A DNA stretch of 64,000 bases from Prorocentrum cordatum (taxonomy: Eukaryota > Sar > Dinophyceae > Prorocentrales > Prorocentraceae). Below, one piece after another: positions 18,800 to 30,129 of this stretch. The translations under genes and the position numbers were made by a program. A model generated the notes under the pieces. That model saw only the letters and a program-made list of their open reading frames with translations. It was not told the DNA's origin and made no database searches. The first letter of the stretch is position 1. The number at the start of each line of letters is the position of its first letter. The stretch spans positions 243,501 through 307,500 of the forward strand of contig CAUYUJ010021048.1 in NCBI GenBank assembly GCA_963575745.1, read 5' to 3'.

Positions 18800-19215
18800 C
18801 TTGCCCAGTTGAAGGTATGGAGGGCGGTACGATTTCAAAGTAGGGCTCTCGCCATACCGCCCACCTTCGTCTCCTTTACACATTGTAGCCGTATCGCAGA
18901 TGGAGTGCGTCTCTTCTTCAGAATGGGGCTCGCGCTGGAGACCTCGTCAACATCAGCATCCACACTCTCGAACATATGGATGGATGGCGGCTCCTTTTCA
19001 AATTTAGGGTCTCGCTTGAGACTTCCTCACATCGGGCGACTTCAAGTGCACAATCTGTGCAACACTTACACGACTTGGGGGGGCGGCTTCTTTTCAAAAC
19101 AAGGTTCTCGCTGGACATCTTGCTGAATGGTATAACCCTGTCTTCTCGCAATCCTGATGACTCGCTGGAAGCATACAGGGCAGCACCTTTTCAAAGTGAG
19201 CCTCTCGCCTGACTA
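18800..19215 (+). repeat. Composite satellite, diverged copy
   Basis: Repeated phrases GGATGGAGGGCGG-like, TTTCAAA(G)T(A)GGGCTCTCGCC and CTTGAGACTTCCTCACATCG mark three to four diverged units of the 82-bp satellite seen at 24-26 and 57 kb. No coding content. Confidence 0.55.
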
Positions 19216-19865
19216 GCACGCCCGAATCGGCGTTCGTCTTTCAAGGAGCGCTCCTTGTAGTGCGAGCCAGGGCCTGTAAGGAATTCTGGGGAGGGGACTT
19301 GGGACGGGCGGGTGTGTTGAAGCATTGTTGATGCATCCTGTGCTGACTCTGGTCCTCGATCCTACTCCTCTCCCCCGTAGACTCACCATCATCCTCATTA
19401 ATGTTGCTCATCCCCTCATCCTCCGTCCTCCCCCGTCCTCATCCCCCTCCTTCCCATTCCTCCCCGCCCTCTGTTCTACTTCTCCCTCTCCCAATCTTCC
19501 TATATCCTCCTCCTCCTCCTCCTCCTCCTCCTCCTCCTCCTGCTCCACATCCCCCATTCCCCTCCACCTCCCCCTGCTCGTCCATATTTGTGAGAGGGTA
19601 CCGAGGAGTACGAGGATGGAAAAGAGGAGGCGTAGCAAGGGAAAGGAGGGAGGGAGAAAACGTTACTCCGCATCCCAGTCCGTCATAATCACCTCCTCTG
19701 TCCCCCCCCCCCGCTCTCCTTCCCTCCCCTCCCCCCGATGTCACCAGCCCGCTCCTCATCCCTTTGTTTTCCTCCTCCTCCTCCTCCCGATTCCTGATTC
19801 CTGCCGACTTTATGGTCGTAAAGACGAAGCCTTCCCCCCTAGGGCCGGTCGGCCCTGGGGGGGTG
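19216..19865. other. No recognisable gene
   Basis: Contains a CTC tract at 19505-19545 and polypyrimidine-rich DNA with CCCCTCC runs. Open frames are low-complexity. Nothing recognisable. Confidence 0.45.
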
Positions 19866-20236
19866 GTCAAACTCCCCCTCCTCCTCCTCCTCCTACTCCT
19901 CCTCCTCCTCCTCCTCCTCCCCTCCTCCTCCTCCTCCTCCTCCTCCTCCTCCTCCTCCTCCTCCTCCTCCTCCTCCTCCCCTCCTCCTCCTCCTCCTCCT
20001 CCTCCTCCTCTCTCCTCCTCCAACTCCTCCTTCTCCTCCTTCTCCTCCTCCTCCTCCTCCTCTCCCTTCTCCTCCCCCTCCTCCTCCTCTCCTCCTCCTC
20101 CTCCTCCTCCTCCTCCTCCTCCTCCTCCTCCTCCTCCTCCTCCTCCTCCTCCTCCTCCTCCACCTCCTCCTCCTCCTCCTCCTCCTCCTCCTCCTCCTCC
20201 TCCTCCTCCTCCTCCTCCTCCTCCTCCTCCTCCTCT
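19866..20236 (+). repeat. Long (CTC)n tract
   Basis: About 370 bp of almost uninterrupted TCC/CTC, the longest such tract in the window. Frames in all six readings stay open and give Leu, Pro, Ser, Gly, Glu or Arg homopolymers. Confidence 0.95.
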
Positions 20237-20569
20237 TCGCGTGCGGTCGCCTGCAGCGGCTCTTTGCCCTTGCAGAGGCCCGCGCGTCGCGCCACCCGCA
20301 AGGAGGAGAAGGGCAGAGCGGGGCATCGCGGGGCTCTTCTTGATGTAAGAAGAGAACGGTGAAACTATCAAACTGGCTCAGGATACGTCCCAGGATTTAC
20401 AAATTATCTGGCGGCCCTCGCCCTGGAGTCAATGCGATCGTTGGGAATCTAAGACATCTTGGAACGTATCATTATCACTACCTCTTGTTCCTCCAATACT
20501 CGAAAAACTCCTCATTTCATCCTCTACTATTTTTTGTTAACGAAAAAGTTCACACGCATACGACAACTG
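20237..20569. other. No recognisable gene
   Basis: Unique-looking DNA between the CTC tract and a small palindromic cassette. No supported ORF or RNA gene. Confidence 0.4.
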
Positions 20570-20740
20570 TCGGAGGTCCGCGCGGATTCTCCAGGTCGGC
20601 GCTGGAACCACCCCCCCTGGCGCGCGGAGCGCGCCAGGGGCGGTGCCAGAGGCGCCGCCATGGGAGGGAGCCTCGGCGCTGACCTAGGAAATCTCGGGGG
20701 GCCTCAAATAGTTTATGCTTATGCCCTCTTGTTTTGCTCG
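20570..20740 (+). mobile_element. Palindrome-bearing cassette, short copy
   Basis: Shares GGAGGTCCGCGCGGATT, the perfect hairpin CTGGCGCGCGGAGCGCGCCA plus final G, GGCGCCGCCATGGGAGGG, and TAGTTTATGCTTATGCC with the larger cassette at 44335-44682. It appears to be an internally deleted copy. Confidence 0.55.
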
Positions 20741-20835
20741 ATCCTCCTCCTCGACTCGACCCTCCTCGAGGGTCTTCCCCCCTCTTCGAAAACCCGCATC
20801 TTCGATATTTGGAGCTCCTCTTTGTCCTCCTTGAC

Positions 20836-20890
20836 CCTCCTCCTCCTCCTCCTCCTCCTCCTCCTCCTCCTCCTCCTCCTCCTCCTCTTC
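20836..20890 (+). repeat. (CTC)n tract
   Basis: Pure trinucleotide repeat; a further GGA-type tract lies at 21138-21222 in the opposite base sense. Confidence 0.9.
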
Positions 20891-21137
20891 GAACATACTT
20901 GTTGCTGCAATCTCGCTCGATCCTCCTCCCCCGCCTGTTGAGACAGCGGCGGCTCGCCCGCCCGGCCCGGCTCCGCTCCAGGTCTGCCCCGGGCCCCTCC
21001 CGGGGCCCACCCGGACCCGCCCGTCGAGGCGGAGCCCGCCGTGGCGACGAGGAGCCTTTGGTAGCGTGGTCGACGAAGCCCACGCATAACCTTCCAGCGC
21101 ACCACCGGGAGGCCTTCGGCGGAACGGGCCGAGGCAC

Positions 21138-21222
21138 GGAGGAGGAGGAACGAGGAGGAGGAGGAGGAGGAGGAGGAACGAGGAGGAGGAGGAGGAGGAG
21201 GAGGAGGAGGAGGAGGAGCCTG
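21138..21222 (+). repeat. (GGA)n tract
   Basis: GGAGGA repeat interrupted by AACGA. The stretch between it and LINE C (21223-21860) holds a (GAC)n tract at about 21690-21725 and no recognisable gene. Confidence 0.85.
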
Positions 21223-21859
21223 ACCTACCCTGAAGCCGTGGCGACGAGGAGCCTTTGGCAGACGAGCGCGCTCCGCTACTCGCAGAGTAGCTACCCGCAG
21301 ATGGCCTGGATCCGCCGTGGGGGATCTGCGAGAAGTCTCGTCGGAGCGAACACATGTTTTTCGGACGTTTGCGCGTAGGCAATCTGCGAGTAGTAGAGCG
21401 CGTTTGTTGACTTGGGAGGCCCAGCTTGGACGAAAATTTGCCAGGGAGGGCCGCCATCGCTTCCACTTGCCCTTCACCTGTCCCCTGCCCCCGGCAGTCG
21501 CCGAGGCAAGAAAATGACCCTGAGATCTGACGTCACGGAGACACTGCAGCATCGCAAGCAAAACCTCGACCAAAATCCCAGAGCCCAACTTTCCGCTGTA
21601 TTTTCGCGCCTGGTCGATCCGTGAGGGTGCCAGGGCCCGAAACCGAGCGAAGATACCCATCGAGAAAAAATCGCAACGCCCAGATCGCACGGACGACGAC
21701 GACGACGACGACGACAACGACGACGGCCGTCCTCCGGCAGCGAGATGTGGAAGACGGGCGCTCCGTGGGAGATGCCGAGGCCAGGCAGCTCCCTGGGAGG
21801 AGGCACGAGGGAGGGGCCTGGCGAGGAGGGACCCGCCCTTCTTCCCCCCTTCTCCACCT

Positions 21860-22900
21860 CGAGAGCGGTGTAAATAGTTCGCACGCTCATGGGAGATGGG
21901 GTCGAACTCACTGGCAACATTGCATTCGGAAGCAGGGCCAAGCCCGAGACCTATGATTAGATGGCTAGGGATGATAGCACTGAGAAGAGCGAAAAGGTGG
22001 GCGAGGCGGGGGCAAGAGAGATAATGGCCTATATAATCTGAGGCATGCACCTCGCAGCCCAAGCTTTCGTGAGTGCAGCCGAATCGACAGCCCTTGAGCG
22101 TGATAATCCCCACCCGAGCAGACGTGATTCCGGCCCCTGCGAGCGCTTTCAGGTGGGTGCAGGCTCGTGATGGTGCCGCCTTCTGGAGCACATCACGAAA
22201 CCTAGCCCAACGCTCGTCGAGTTCTGGCAACCCTATGGGCGCTCGGTCGGGAAACCACTTGCGAAATCGCCGCCCCGGGAGATTAAGGGTGAGGCCGAGG
22301 AAGAGGGAGGAGCAAAGGGAGCGGAGGGAGACCGCCTGGGGCCGCGGCCAAGTCTGCCTGGAGCGACGGTGATCACGCTGATTATCTAAAGCGGCTTGAT
22401 GTGGTGACGTTAACCTGGCTGGCTTGGGGTTCCCACTGCCCACAGCTTGCGTCGAAGTCTGTATTGCAGTAGCAATGTGAGCTCGACGGGAAGTCTGTGT
22501 ACCCGAACCAGAGTCTCTGTATGCGAGTGCGACTGCCTTGGCCCGCTCGAGCGCCTACTTCGGAACCTTACCTCAGGTGGGTAGGCCATCGAGGGAGGCA
22601 TAAAATTCAGTAATGTTTTGACGCCGGTCCAGAACCTGGGCGACCACTTCTTTCAGAGGAAGTCGGTGAAAAATCCGTGGGCGTGGGCCGCCTCTTGAAG
22701 CCGATCCCGACAAGCCATCCACGCCTCGAGCGCGTTATGACTGGCTCCCCACGCGGCAGCAAGGCACGAGAAACTGACAGGGACAGGAGCAGCGCTCGGC
22801 ATCTATTGCCCAATGCCCATCAATTCGGCAGCTCGGAACGAGTCAGGTGGCATCCTCAGCAACTTGTGAAGGGCCAGCCCCCCTTCAACGAGACTTTGGG
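21860..22900 (-). mobile_element. LINE C: 3' fragment of a non-LTR element (RT thumb to zinc knuckle)
   Basis: The minus strand at about 22865 reads LLRMPPDSFRAAELMGIGQ and then hits a stop; MPPxxFxxxELxxI is the thumb block that reads VPPNAFRKVDLIAMAG in LINE B. Further on it reads GASHNALEAWMACRDRLQEA. From 22443 the frame gives LDERWARFRDVL, GCRFGCTHESLGCEVHAS and DYIGHYLSCPRLAHLFALLS. The CxxxC...HYLSCP knuckle is also present in LINE B (FGCQAAPDSFPHYLSCPGLL). The polymerase core is absent or unrecognisable upstream, as in a 5'-truncated insertion. Confidence 0.7.
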
Positions 22901-23934
22901 GTCAGGAGGGCAAAAACTGGACGCCTCATCCCAGAAGACCAGTGGTGTAAATGGCAGTGAGGTTCCCGTCCAAGTCCGCGTCTACGAAGAACCAGAAGAA
23001 GACAAAGTACGGCAGCCCGGAGTTGCCGAACTGGTCAAAGGGGCGAATGAGACGAAGAACGCAAGTGAGCAACGGTCGTGGCGTCGCCGACGTGCTGGCT
23101 GCCCACAGTCGGGACAAGAATATGCATCGGCGACATCGAATTGGTGATACGTAGTTTGCTGCCCACGAGCGCTCAGATGGTCACCTTCATCGATAGAACT
23201 CCTCCGCGATGTGAGCTGCGGAAACCACTTGAGGCTCGGGTCTGCGCAAGGACGAACGCAATGTTGAAATAGGTGTCAGCCGTGGTACTGATATTGCCCT
23301 TGACTGGTACCAAGGTTGGTGTGATAAGTACATTAAGATTCAGTGTTCCACCCGAGTGGTGCGACGTGCTTGCACGGAGGACAGCGAGCACAATCGCACA
23401 CTTTACGAGGCACGGCGCTAGCCCAGGGAGGAGCCTCGCAGTCATGCCCGACGCGAAGCTGCGGCCAATGCCTGTGGGGTGCGATGGGTCGGGGGACGTC
23501 GTGGCGCTCCCATGGGCGAGTCGCTCCACACCGCGTTGTAGCCTGCAGCTGTTGATGCCCTGCGCAGCTACACTCTCACACGTCTCACGCGGTCTGGCGT
23601 TTGCCTCATCGTAGCCTGTGAGCGTCCAGGGCGAATTGACAGACGGTTTGCAAAACAGCCATCAATCACAAGCTGTTAGGGGGACGGAGGGTGCTAGCGT
23701 CGCAAAGATTGGGGAGAATGCAAATGTGCGTCCACATCGCACTATGTGCAGCTCTGTGGATCGCGAGCTGGGATTGTTCCCGAATTGCCCCCAGCTCAGC
23801 TACCAACTAGAATTGCGTGTGGTAGGGGGTGGTAGGGGTGAACGAGAGAGGACATTGCGGCAATTGTGAAGGTAGCGGCGGGGCTTTTCCCTTAACAGTA
23901 CCGTATATAGTACCCCGGCCCGCTGTGAGTGGGG
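22901..23934. other. Unassigned, non-repetitive stretch
   Basis: Minus-strand frames such as 23529-23173 (118 codons) look protein-like but match nothing I recognise and lack RT motifs. It may be remote 5' sequence of LINE C or unrelated DNA. Confidence 0.3.
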
Positions 23935-24103
23935 AGGAAGAGGAGGAGGAGGAGGAGGAGGAGGAGGAGGAGGAGGAGGAGGAGGAGAAGGAGGCGGAGG
24001 AGGAAGAGGAGGACGAGAAGGACGAGGAGGAGGTGGAGGAGAAGAAAGAGGAGGAGGAGGAGGGGGAGGAGGAGGAGGAGGAGGAGGAGGAGGAGGGCCA
24101 GTG
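23935..24103 (+). repeat. (GGA)n tract
   Basis: GAGGAG repeat with AAG, ACG and GTG interruptions. It abuts the tail end of the reversed composite satellite that follows, matching the CTC tract that abuts forward copies. Confidence 0.9.
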
Positions 24104-25195
24104 TAAACCTAACACCCACCAGTGAGGTTGAAAGACACCCTCCCTCTTCATAAGCCCTTACAACGGGCCATCTCCACTGGGGGTTTTGCCCGTCGGGGGA
24201 CAACCGCATGAACGTCTTGAAGCGCGCCAAAACACCATCCTCACTCAGGATTTTAACGCCACGAGTGAACCTGACTGTTACGTCTTGGCGATCCTGAATC
24301 GTGCCAGAGTGTCTTTTCATGGGACTTCCACACCGCGAATCAACGTAACTGTTGCGCCCTGACAATCCTAAACCGCTCCAAAACACCATTTCGGGTGCGT
24401 TAGCCATGAGAGCAAATTGAACTCGTGCAATTGTTTATGAACGTGCGTGGCGCTAAAGCGAGAACCACATGTTGAAAGGAACCGCTTTCCAATCCGTGAA
24501 ACCCGTGCAAAGGTTTGAAACGAATGTGCCCAGCGCTAAGGCGAGAACCACATGATGAAAACCACCCGCCCTCACCCAACACATTCTTGCACATGTTGAA
24601 TGCGAATGTGCGCGGCGCTGAGGCGAGAATCACATGTTGGAAACGAGCCGCTCTCAATCCGTGAAGCCTTTGCATTTTTTACAAACGAATGTGCGCTGCG
24701 CCCAGACGAGAACCAGAGTTTGAAAACCACTCGCCATCAATCCGTGAAGGCAATGCACTCTTTTACAAACGAATGTGCGCGGCGCTCAGGCGGCAACCAC
24801 ATTTTGAAAACCACATGCCCTCAATGTGTGAAGCTTTTGCAACTTCTTACAAACGGATGTGCGCGGCGCTACGGCGAAAACCACATTTTGAAAACGGCCC
24901 GCTCCCAACCAGCAAAATTCTTGCAAGTGCTTAGAGTTAGTGCGCGCGGCACTAAGGCGAGAAGCGCATTTTGAAAACGGACCGCCCTCAATCAACAGAG
25001 CTCTCGCAATTGTTTAAGACGAGTGCGCGCGGCGCTGAGGCGAGAATCACATGTTCAAGACCAACTGCCATTCATCTGTGAAGCGGTTGCCATGTCTTGA
25101 CATCACGGTCATAAATGGCGGGGAAGTCTCAGGCGAAACGCCCGGCCCGCTCTTTCGACCGGCTTCGGGGTGCGACAAGGGGGAGCTATATGTAA
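24104..25195 (-). repeat. Composite satellite element, reversed copy 1
   Basis: On the minus strand, in order: head (CGGGCGTTTCGCCTGAGACT), about six to seven 82-bp units (CACATTCGTTTNAAACA, GCAAGAGCTTCACGGATTGA, TTTTCAAAATGTGGTTCTCG, CCTTAGCGCC), then two or three CAGGATNGNCAAGACGNAAC units, and the tail leading to GGTGTTAGGTTTACACTGG and the trinucleotide tract. It is non-coding: short frames differ between units. Confidence 0.8.
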
Positions 25196-25197
25196 GG

Positions 25198-25337
25198 AAT
25201 GGAGGAAGAGGAGGGGGAGGAGGAGGAGGAGGAGGAGGAGAAGGAGGAGGAGGGGGAGGGAGGAGGAGGAGGGAGGAGAAGGAGGAGGAGGAGGACGAGA
25301 AGGAGGAGGAGGAGGAGGAGGAGGACGCGGAGGAGGA
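25198..25337 (+). repeat. (GGA)n tract between two composite satellites
   Basis: GGAGGA repeat with GACGAG interruptions joining the head of reversed copy 1 to the tail of reversed copy 2, so the two elements are in tandem. Confidence 0.9.
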
Positions 25338-26290
25338 GAACCAGTGTAATCCCAAGAGTCACCAACGATGTTGGAATAAGCCTTCCCCCCAAGCTCCCTC
25401 TACATAGGCCCCTACAACGGTTCGTTTCCACAGAAAGACCTGCCTCGTTGGAAGACAACCGCTTGAAGACCCTGAAGCATGCCAAAGCATTGTTCTCGGA
25501 ATTCCAACGCCACGGATAAGATAAACCTGAGTGTTGCGTCTTGACGGTCCTGAATCGTACCAGAACGCCATTCCTGGAACTTCAACACCGCGAATCATCA
25601 AAACTGTTGCGCCCCTAGTGTCGTGAACCCTTCCAAAACGCAATTTCTGGTACGTCGACCATGGGAATCCTTGAAACTCTAACAACTGTATACATAATGC
25701 GCCCGGCATTGAAACGAGAAACACATTTTGAAAAGGACCCGCCCTCAATCCGCGAAACTCTGAAGCTCTTGAAATTTCTGAAAACGAATGTGCGCGGCGC
25801 TGAAGGTGAGAGCCACATATTGAAAACAACCCGCCGTCAATCTGCGAAACTCATGCAAACGTTTAAACATAATGTGCGCGGCGCTAGGGCGAAAACAACA
25901 TTGTGAAAACGACCCACCCTCAATCCGTGAAGCTCTTGCAACTATCTTAACGAATGTGCGCGGCGTTAAGGCGAGAACCACATGTTGAAAACCACACGCC
26001 CTCAATCCGTGAAGCTCGTGCAATTTTTGTTGCAAGACTGTGCGCGGCGCTCAAGCGAGAACTGAATGTTGAAAACGACCCGCCGTTAATCCGTGAAGCT
26101 CTTGCAAATTTGTTTTACAATAAATGTGCGCGGCGCTACGGCGAGAGCCACATGTTGAAAACCACCCGCCCTCCATCTGTGAAACGGACGCCAATGTTTA
26201 AGCTTCAGGGCCATAGCTGGTGAGGAAGTCTCAGGCGAAACGCCCAGCCCGCCCTAAAAACTTGCCTCGGGGTGCGACAGGGAGGACAGA
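25338..26290 (-). repeat. Composite satellite element, reversed copy 2
   Basis: Same order as copy 1: tail (CAACATCGTTGGTGACTCTT then GGGATTACACTGG), CAGGACCGTCAAGACGCAAC units, six 82-bp units, and head (GGGCGTTTCGCCTGAGACTT then CCTCACC). It is followed by a short unique stretch at 26291-26534 without a recognisable gene. Confidence 0.8.
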
Positions 26291-26534
26291 AGGAACGGAG
26301 GAGGATCGATGCTCCGATCGAGGAGGACCGAACATCGAGGTGATTTGAAGGCCTTCCCTCGCCCGCCCTGGCAGGGGCTGCCTGGTGCCTCGCGTCGCGG
26401 CGCGGCCGCCCGCGCCGCGCCCCATCTCGAAAACGGTGAGGCGCAGGCCGCCGCCCAGCGCGCGGCGCAGGGCCCAGGCGCAAGAGGCCCCTGGGGCCGC
26501 GGGAAGGCCGCCCCGAGCACGCCTCGATCTTCGA

Positions 26535-26720
26535 TCTTCGATCCTCCCCCCCTCATCCTTGTCCTCCTTGTCCTCGTTGTCCTCCGTCTCCGCCTGCTCC
26601 TCCTCCTCCTCCTTCTCTTCCTCCTCCTCCTCCTCCTCCTGTTGCTCCTCGTCGTCGTCGTCCTCCTCCTTCTCCTCCTCATCCCCGTCCTTCTCCTGCT
26701 ACCTCCTTCTCCTCCTCAAT
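26535..26720 (+). repeat. CTC/CGTC trinucleotide tract
   Basis: CTCCTTGTCCTCGTTGTCCT then pure TCC repeats. Low-complexity frames only. Confidence 0.85.
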
Positions 26721-26774
26721 GTTCTTCCTCCTCGAATGTGCAGTCCGGAGCCAGGTTGGCAGACGCAGCGTAAC

Positions 26775-26923
26775 ACCAAATACCAACATCACTATCATCA
26801 TCGTCATAGCCACCATGAACATCATCATTCCCGTCGTCACCAGCACCACCACCACCATTATCCGCACCACCATCATCATGATAACCATAAGCTTCGCTAC
26901 CAACACAAACGCCATCACCATCC

Positions 26924-26985
<62 letters not shown>

Positions 26986-27458
26986 GTCATCATCATCATC
27001 ATCACATTAGAGAAATGATCAGCATCATCATCATCATCATCATCGCCATCAGCATCACCACAAGCGCCACCATCAGCATCATCATGAGTAGCATCATCCG
27101 TACTACCATCACCATCGCATCACCACCACCATCACGATCACAGTGACCAGCGTCACCATCACCATCACCACACAAATCATCATCATCATCATCATCATCA
27201 TCACCACCATCATCATCATCATCAACACCAGCCCCAGCGCCATTACCATGACAATCATCATCACCACCACCAGCATCACCAGCATTACGATTTCACCATC
27301 ACCATCACCACCATCATTATTATCATGACCATCGCGACCATCATCAGCACCATCATCGCCTTCATCGCCACCACCATGACAAGCATCGCCACCATCAGCA
27401 TCAGCATCAGCATCATCATCATCATCGTCATCGCCGTCGTCGTCATCATCATAATCAG
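26775..27458 (+). repeat. (CAT)n-rich tract
   Basis: CATCATCAT and CACCACCAT repeats with a pure CAT core at about 26926-27000. His-, Ile/Thr- and Met-rich frames on both strands are artefacts. Confidence 0.95.
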
Positions 27459-27650
27459 AATCATCTCTGTAGTCACCTTACCTCGTCCGTCCTCGGGCCG
27501 TACTGCCTGGCTGGAGTCGCTCTCCAATCACCAGTGGCCGTCACACGCGCGCGGCGGGGTGCACATACAACAGGGTGTGTCGGACCATCGGGCAACCGTT
27601 GCGGCTGCACCGCGCGGTCGCGGCTCCCCATCAGAGGCCCACAACGTGCT
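27459..27650 (+). repeat. About 185-bp direct repeat, left copy
   Basis: Starts TCATCTCTGTAGTCACCTTA and includes CCTCGTCCGTCCTCGGGCC and CCATCGGGCAACCGTTGCGG then CTGCACCGCGCGGTCG. The right copy at 29051-29240 is roughly 85% identical by eye. No coding evidence. Confidence 0.8.
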
Positions 27651-28019
27651 GGTTGTACGCAAGCGAAAACCATCGTTATCCAAATTCAACACTGGCCTCG
27701 CTGCAATGGCGGAAGTGGGGTTCCCGCTGCTGTCTTTGTCTATTCTCGTCTCTTCCCTTCACGAAGTGCGCTCTCATCGCGCGTCACGATCGTTGGTGGA
27801 GAACCACATGTGCTGGCTGGGCTGCAGGTGCCCCTTTTGCGATGGCGGCGCCGGCGACAGGCGCTCAATGGGCTCGGCCTCTCCACCCGGAGTCACTGTG
27901 CCAGCAGCGTGTTGTGATCTACCCCGTCTTTTCCTGGTGCGCAGTCTCGTGCTCTCACGTTGGCTACCTACACGTTGTGCCATACTGTTGTGGTTCGTCG
28001 GGGTGTACACCATCGGTGG
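27651..28019. other. No recognisable gene between repeats
   Basis: Unique-looking DNA; a plus-strand frame is open through it, but mainly because it joins repeat-encoded frames on both sides. Confidence 0.35.
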
Positions 28020-29010
28020 GCATTCCATCAAGGAGCGCTTCATCGTGGAGTGCTCCCTTGAATGCTTTATGGTGGATTTTTCATCATGGCGTGCCTCATC
28101 GCGGCATGCTTCACCGTGTAATGTTTCGTTGGGGGATGCTTTGCTGTTGTGCATGTACCGGGGCGTGCTACATCGTGGCGTGTTTCACGGAGGCGCGCTG
28201 CCTCAGGAAGCCGGTTGCGTGCTTCATCGTGGAGTGGTACGTCGAGCTGGGCTCCCTCGAGGGCTTCATTGTGGAAGGCGCCAACGTGGTTTTCACCGGG
28301 GTGGAATGCTTCATCATGGGGGCGTACTTCATCGAAAGGGGTTTCCTGGAGGGCTTCATTGTGGCGAACTTCCTCTGAAAGGTGTGCTTCAAAAGGGCGT
28401 GCTTCATCGTGGCGTGCTTCACGGTGGCGTGCTTCACGGAGCCGTGCCGCCAAGCGGCGTGGTTCAACGAGTGCATGAGTGCATGCTTCATCGTCGCGGG
28501 CGACATCGGCGAGTGCTTCATCGAGGGATTCCTCGTCGTGGCGTGCTTCATGGTGGAGGGATACGTCGTGGAGGGCTTCTTCGGGGGTGTTTCATTATGG
28601 CGTGCTGCAACGGAAGCGTGCTTCAAGGAAGCGTACTTCATGGTGGCGTACCTCATCGGAGGCGTGCTTCCGGGCGGCGTGCTTCGTGGAGGCGTGTTTT
28701 CGGGAGTGCTTCACCAAGGAGTGCTTCATCGAGGAGCATTTCACCAAAAAGTGCCTCACCAAGGAATTCTTCGGCGTGGACTGTGCCATCGTGGAGTGCT
28801 TCATCAAGGGGTGCTCCGTGGAGTGCCTCATCGTGGAGTGCTACACCGTGGAGTGCTTCACCATCGTGGATGGCTTCATCGTGGAGCTCTTTATCGGGGT
28901 GCTTCATCTCGAAGTGCTTCATCCCGACGGTGCTTCATCAGGCGTGCTTCATCTTGGCGTGGATCATCGTGGCGTGCTTCGCTGAGGCGTGCTTCACGGA
29001 AGCGTGCCCC
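28020..29010 (+). repeat. TTCATCGTGGNGTGC minisatellite, about 15-bp period
   Basis: About 1 kb of units such as GTGGAGTGCTTCATC and GTGGCGTGCTTCACG with point changes. Because the period is a multiple of three, several frames stay open on both strands. This explains the long ORFs here and gives no evidence of a gene. Confidence 0.9.
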
Positions 29011-29050
29011 ATCAGCTCCCTCCTTTTCTGGGTGATGACGTTTGGTGGGT

Positions 29051-29240
29051 CATCATCTCTGTAGTCCCCTTGCCTCGTCCGTCCTCGGGCCCGTATTGCC
29101 TGGCTGTAGTCGCCCTCCAATCACCAATGGCCGTCACACCAGCGCAGCGGGGTGCAGACACAACAAGGTATGCCGGTCCATCGGGCAACCGTTGCGGCTG
29201 CACCGCGCGGTCGAGGCTACCAGCCAGAGCCCAACAGCGT
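29051..29240 (+). repeat. About 185-bp direct repeat, right copy
   Basis: Begins TCATCTCTGTAGTCCCCTTG and matches 27459-27650 along its length. Together they bracket 1.4 kb containing the TTCATCGTGG minisatellite. They could be LTR-like ends or a segmental duplication; no polymerase lies between them. Confidence 0.8.
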
Positions 29241-29280
29241 GGTGGTTCGTCATCTCCTGCATTCCTACGATTCGCAACCG

Positions 29281-29537
29281 AACATCCTCATCCTCATCCT
29301 CATCCTCATCCTCATCCTCATCCTCAACCTCCTCCTCATCATCGTCGCCGTCGTGAGCATCACCACCACCACAACCACCACCATCATCATCATCATCATC
29401 GTCATCATCATCAGCATCATCATCGTCATCATCATCTCCATCCTCATCAATCACATCAGCCTCATAAACCTCTTATTCTTCTTCTTCATCATCATCCTCG
29501 TCTTCATCATCCGCATCTCAATCCTCCTCCTCATCGA

Positions 29538-29580
<43 letters not shown>

Positions 29581-30040
29581 GTCATCGTCATCATCATCGT
29601 AGTCGTCGTCGTCATCATGAGCATCACCACCATCATCAGCAGCATCACAATTATCAACATCATCCTCATCAATCCTCATACATCACCACCAACATCATCA
29701 TGATCATAATCATCCTCATCAGCATCATCACCATCATCATCACCAGCATCATCATCATCAGCATCATCCTCATCCTCATCCTCGTCCTCATCTCGTCGTC
29801 GTCGCCGTCATCCTTCCTCATCTTAATCCTCCTCCTCCTCATCATCACCACCACAGTCATCATCATAACCACCACCACCAGCATCATGCTCATCCTGATC
29901 ATGAGCATGGTTGTATTGATGATGCTGATGATCATCATCATCAGCATCATCATCAGCATCATCATCATCGTCATCATCATCATGAACATCATCATCAGCA
30001 GCATTTTCATCATCACCATCATCACCATCATCACCATCAC

Positions 30041-30101
<61 letters not shown>

Positions 30102-30128
30102 GTCGTCGTCGTCGTCGTGGTCGTCGTC
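29281..30128 (+). repeat. (CAT)n/(ATC)n-rich tract
   Basis: Starts with CATCCTCATCCTCATC, then mixed ATC, TCG and ACC triplets, and ends in a pure ATC run followed by (CGT)n at 30103-30130. Asp-, His-, Met-rich frames are artefacts. Confidence 0.95.
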
Positions 30129-30129
30129 G

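Noticed and set aside
19325-20371. Ser/Pro/Leu- and Glu/Gly-rich ORFs over 300 codons
   Set aside because: Translation of the long CTC tract.
20719-22443. 574-codon minus ORF as one intact protein
   Set aside because: Only the first third is LINE C C-terminus; the remainder is repeat-derived sequence fused by chance.
27325-29064. 579-codon plus-strand ORF
   Set aside because: Open only because CAT and 15-bp minisatellite repeats lack stops; other frames of the same DNA are equally open.
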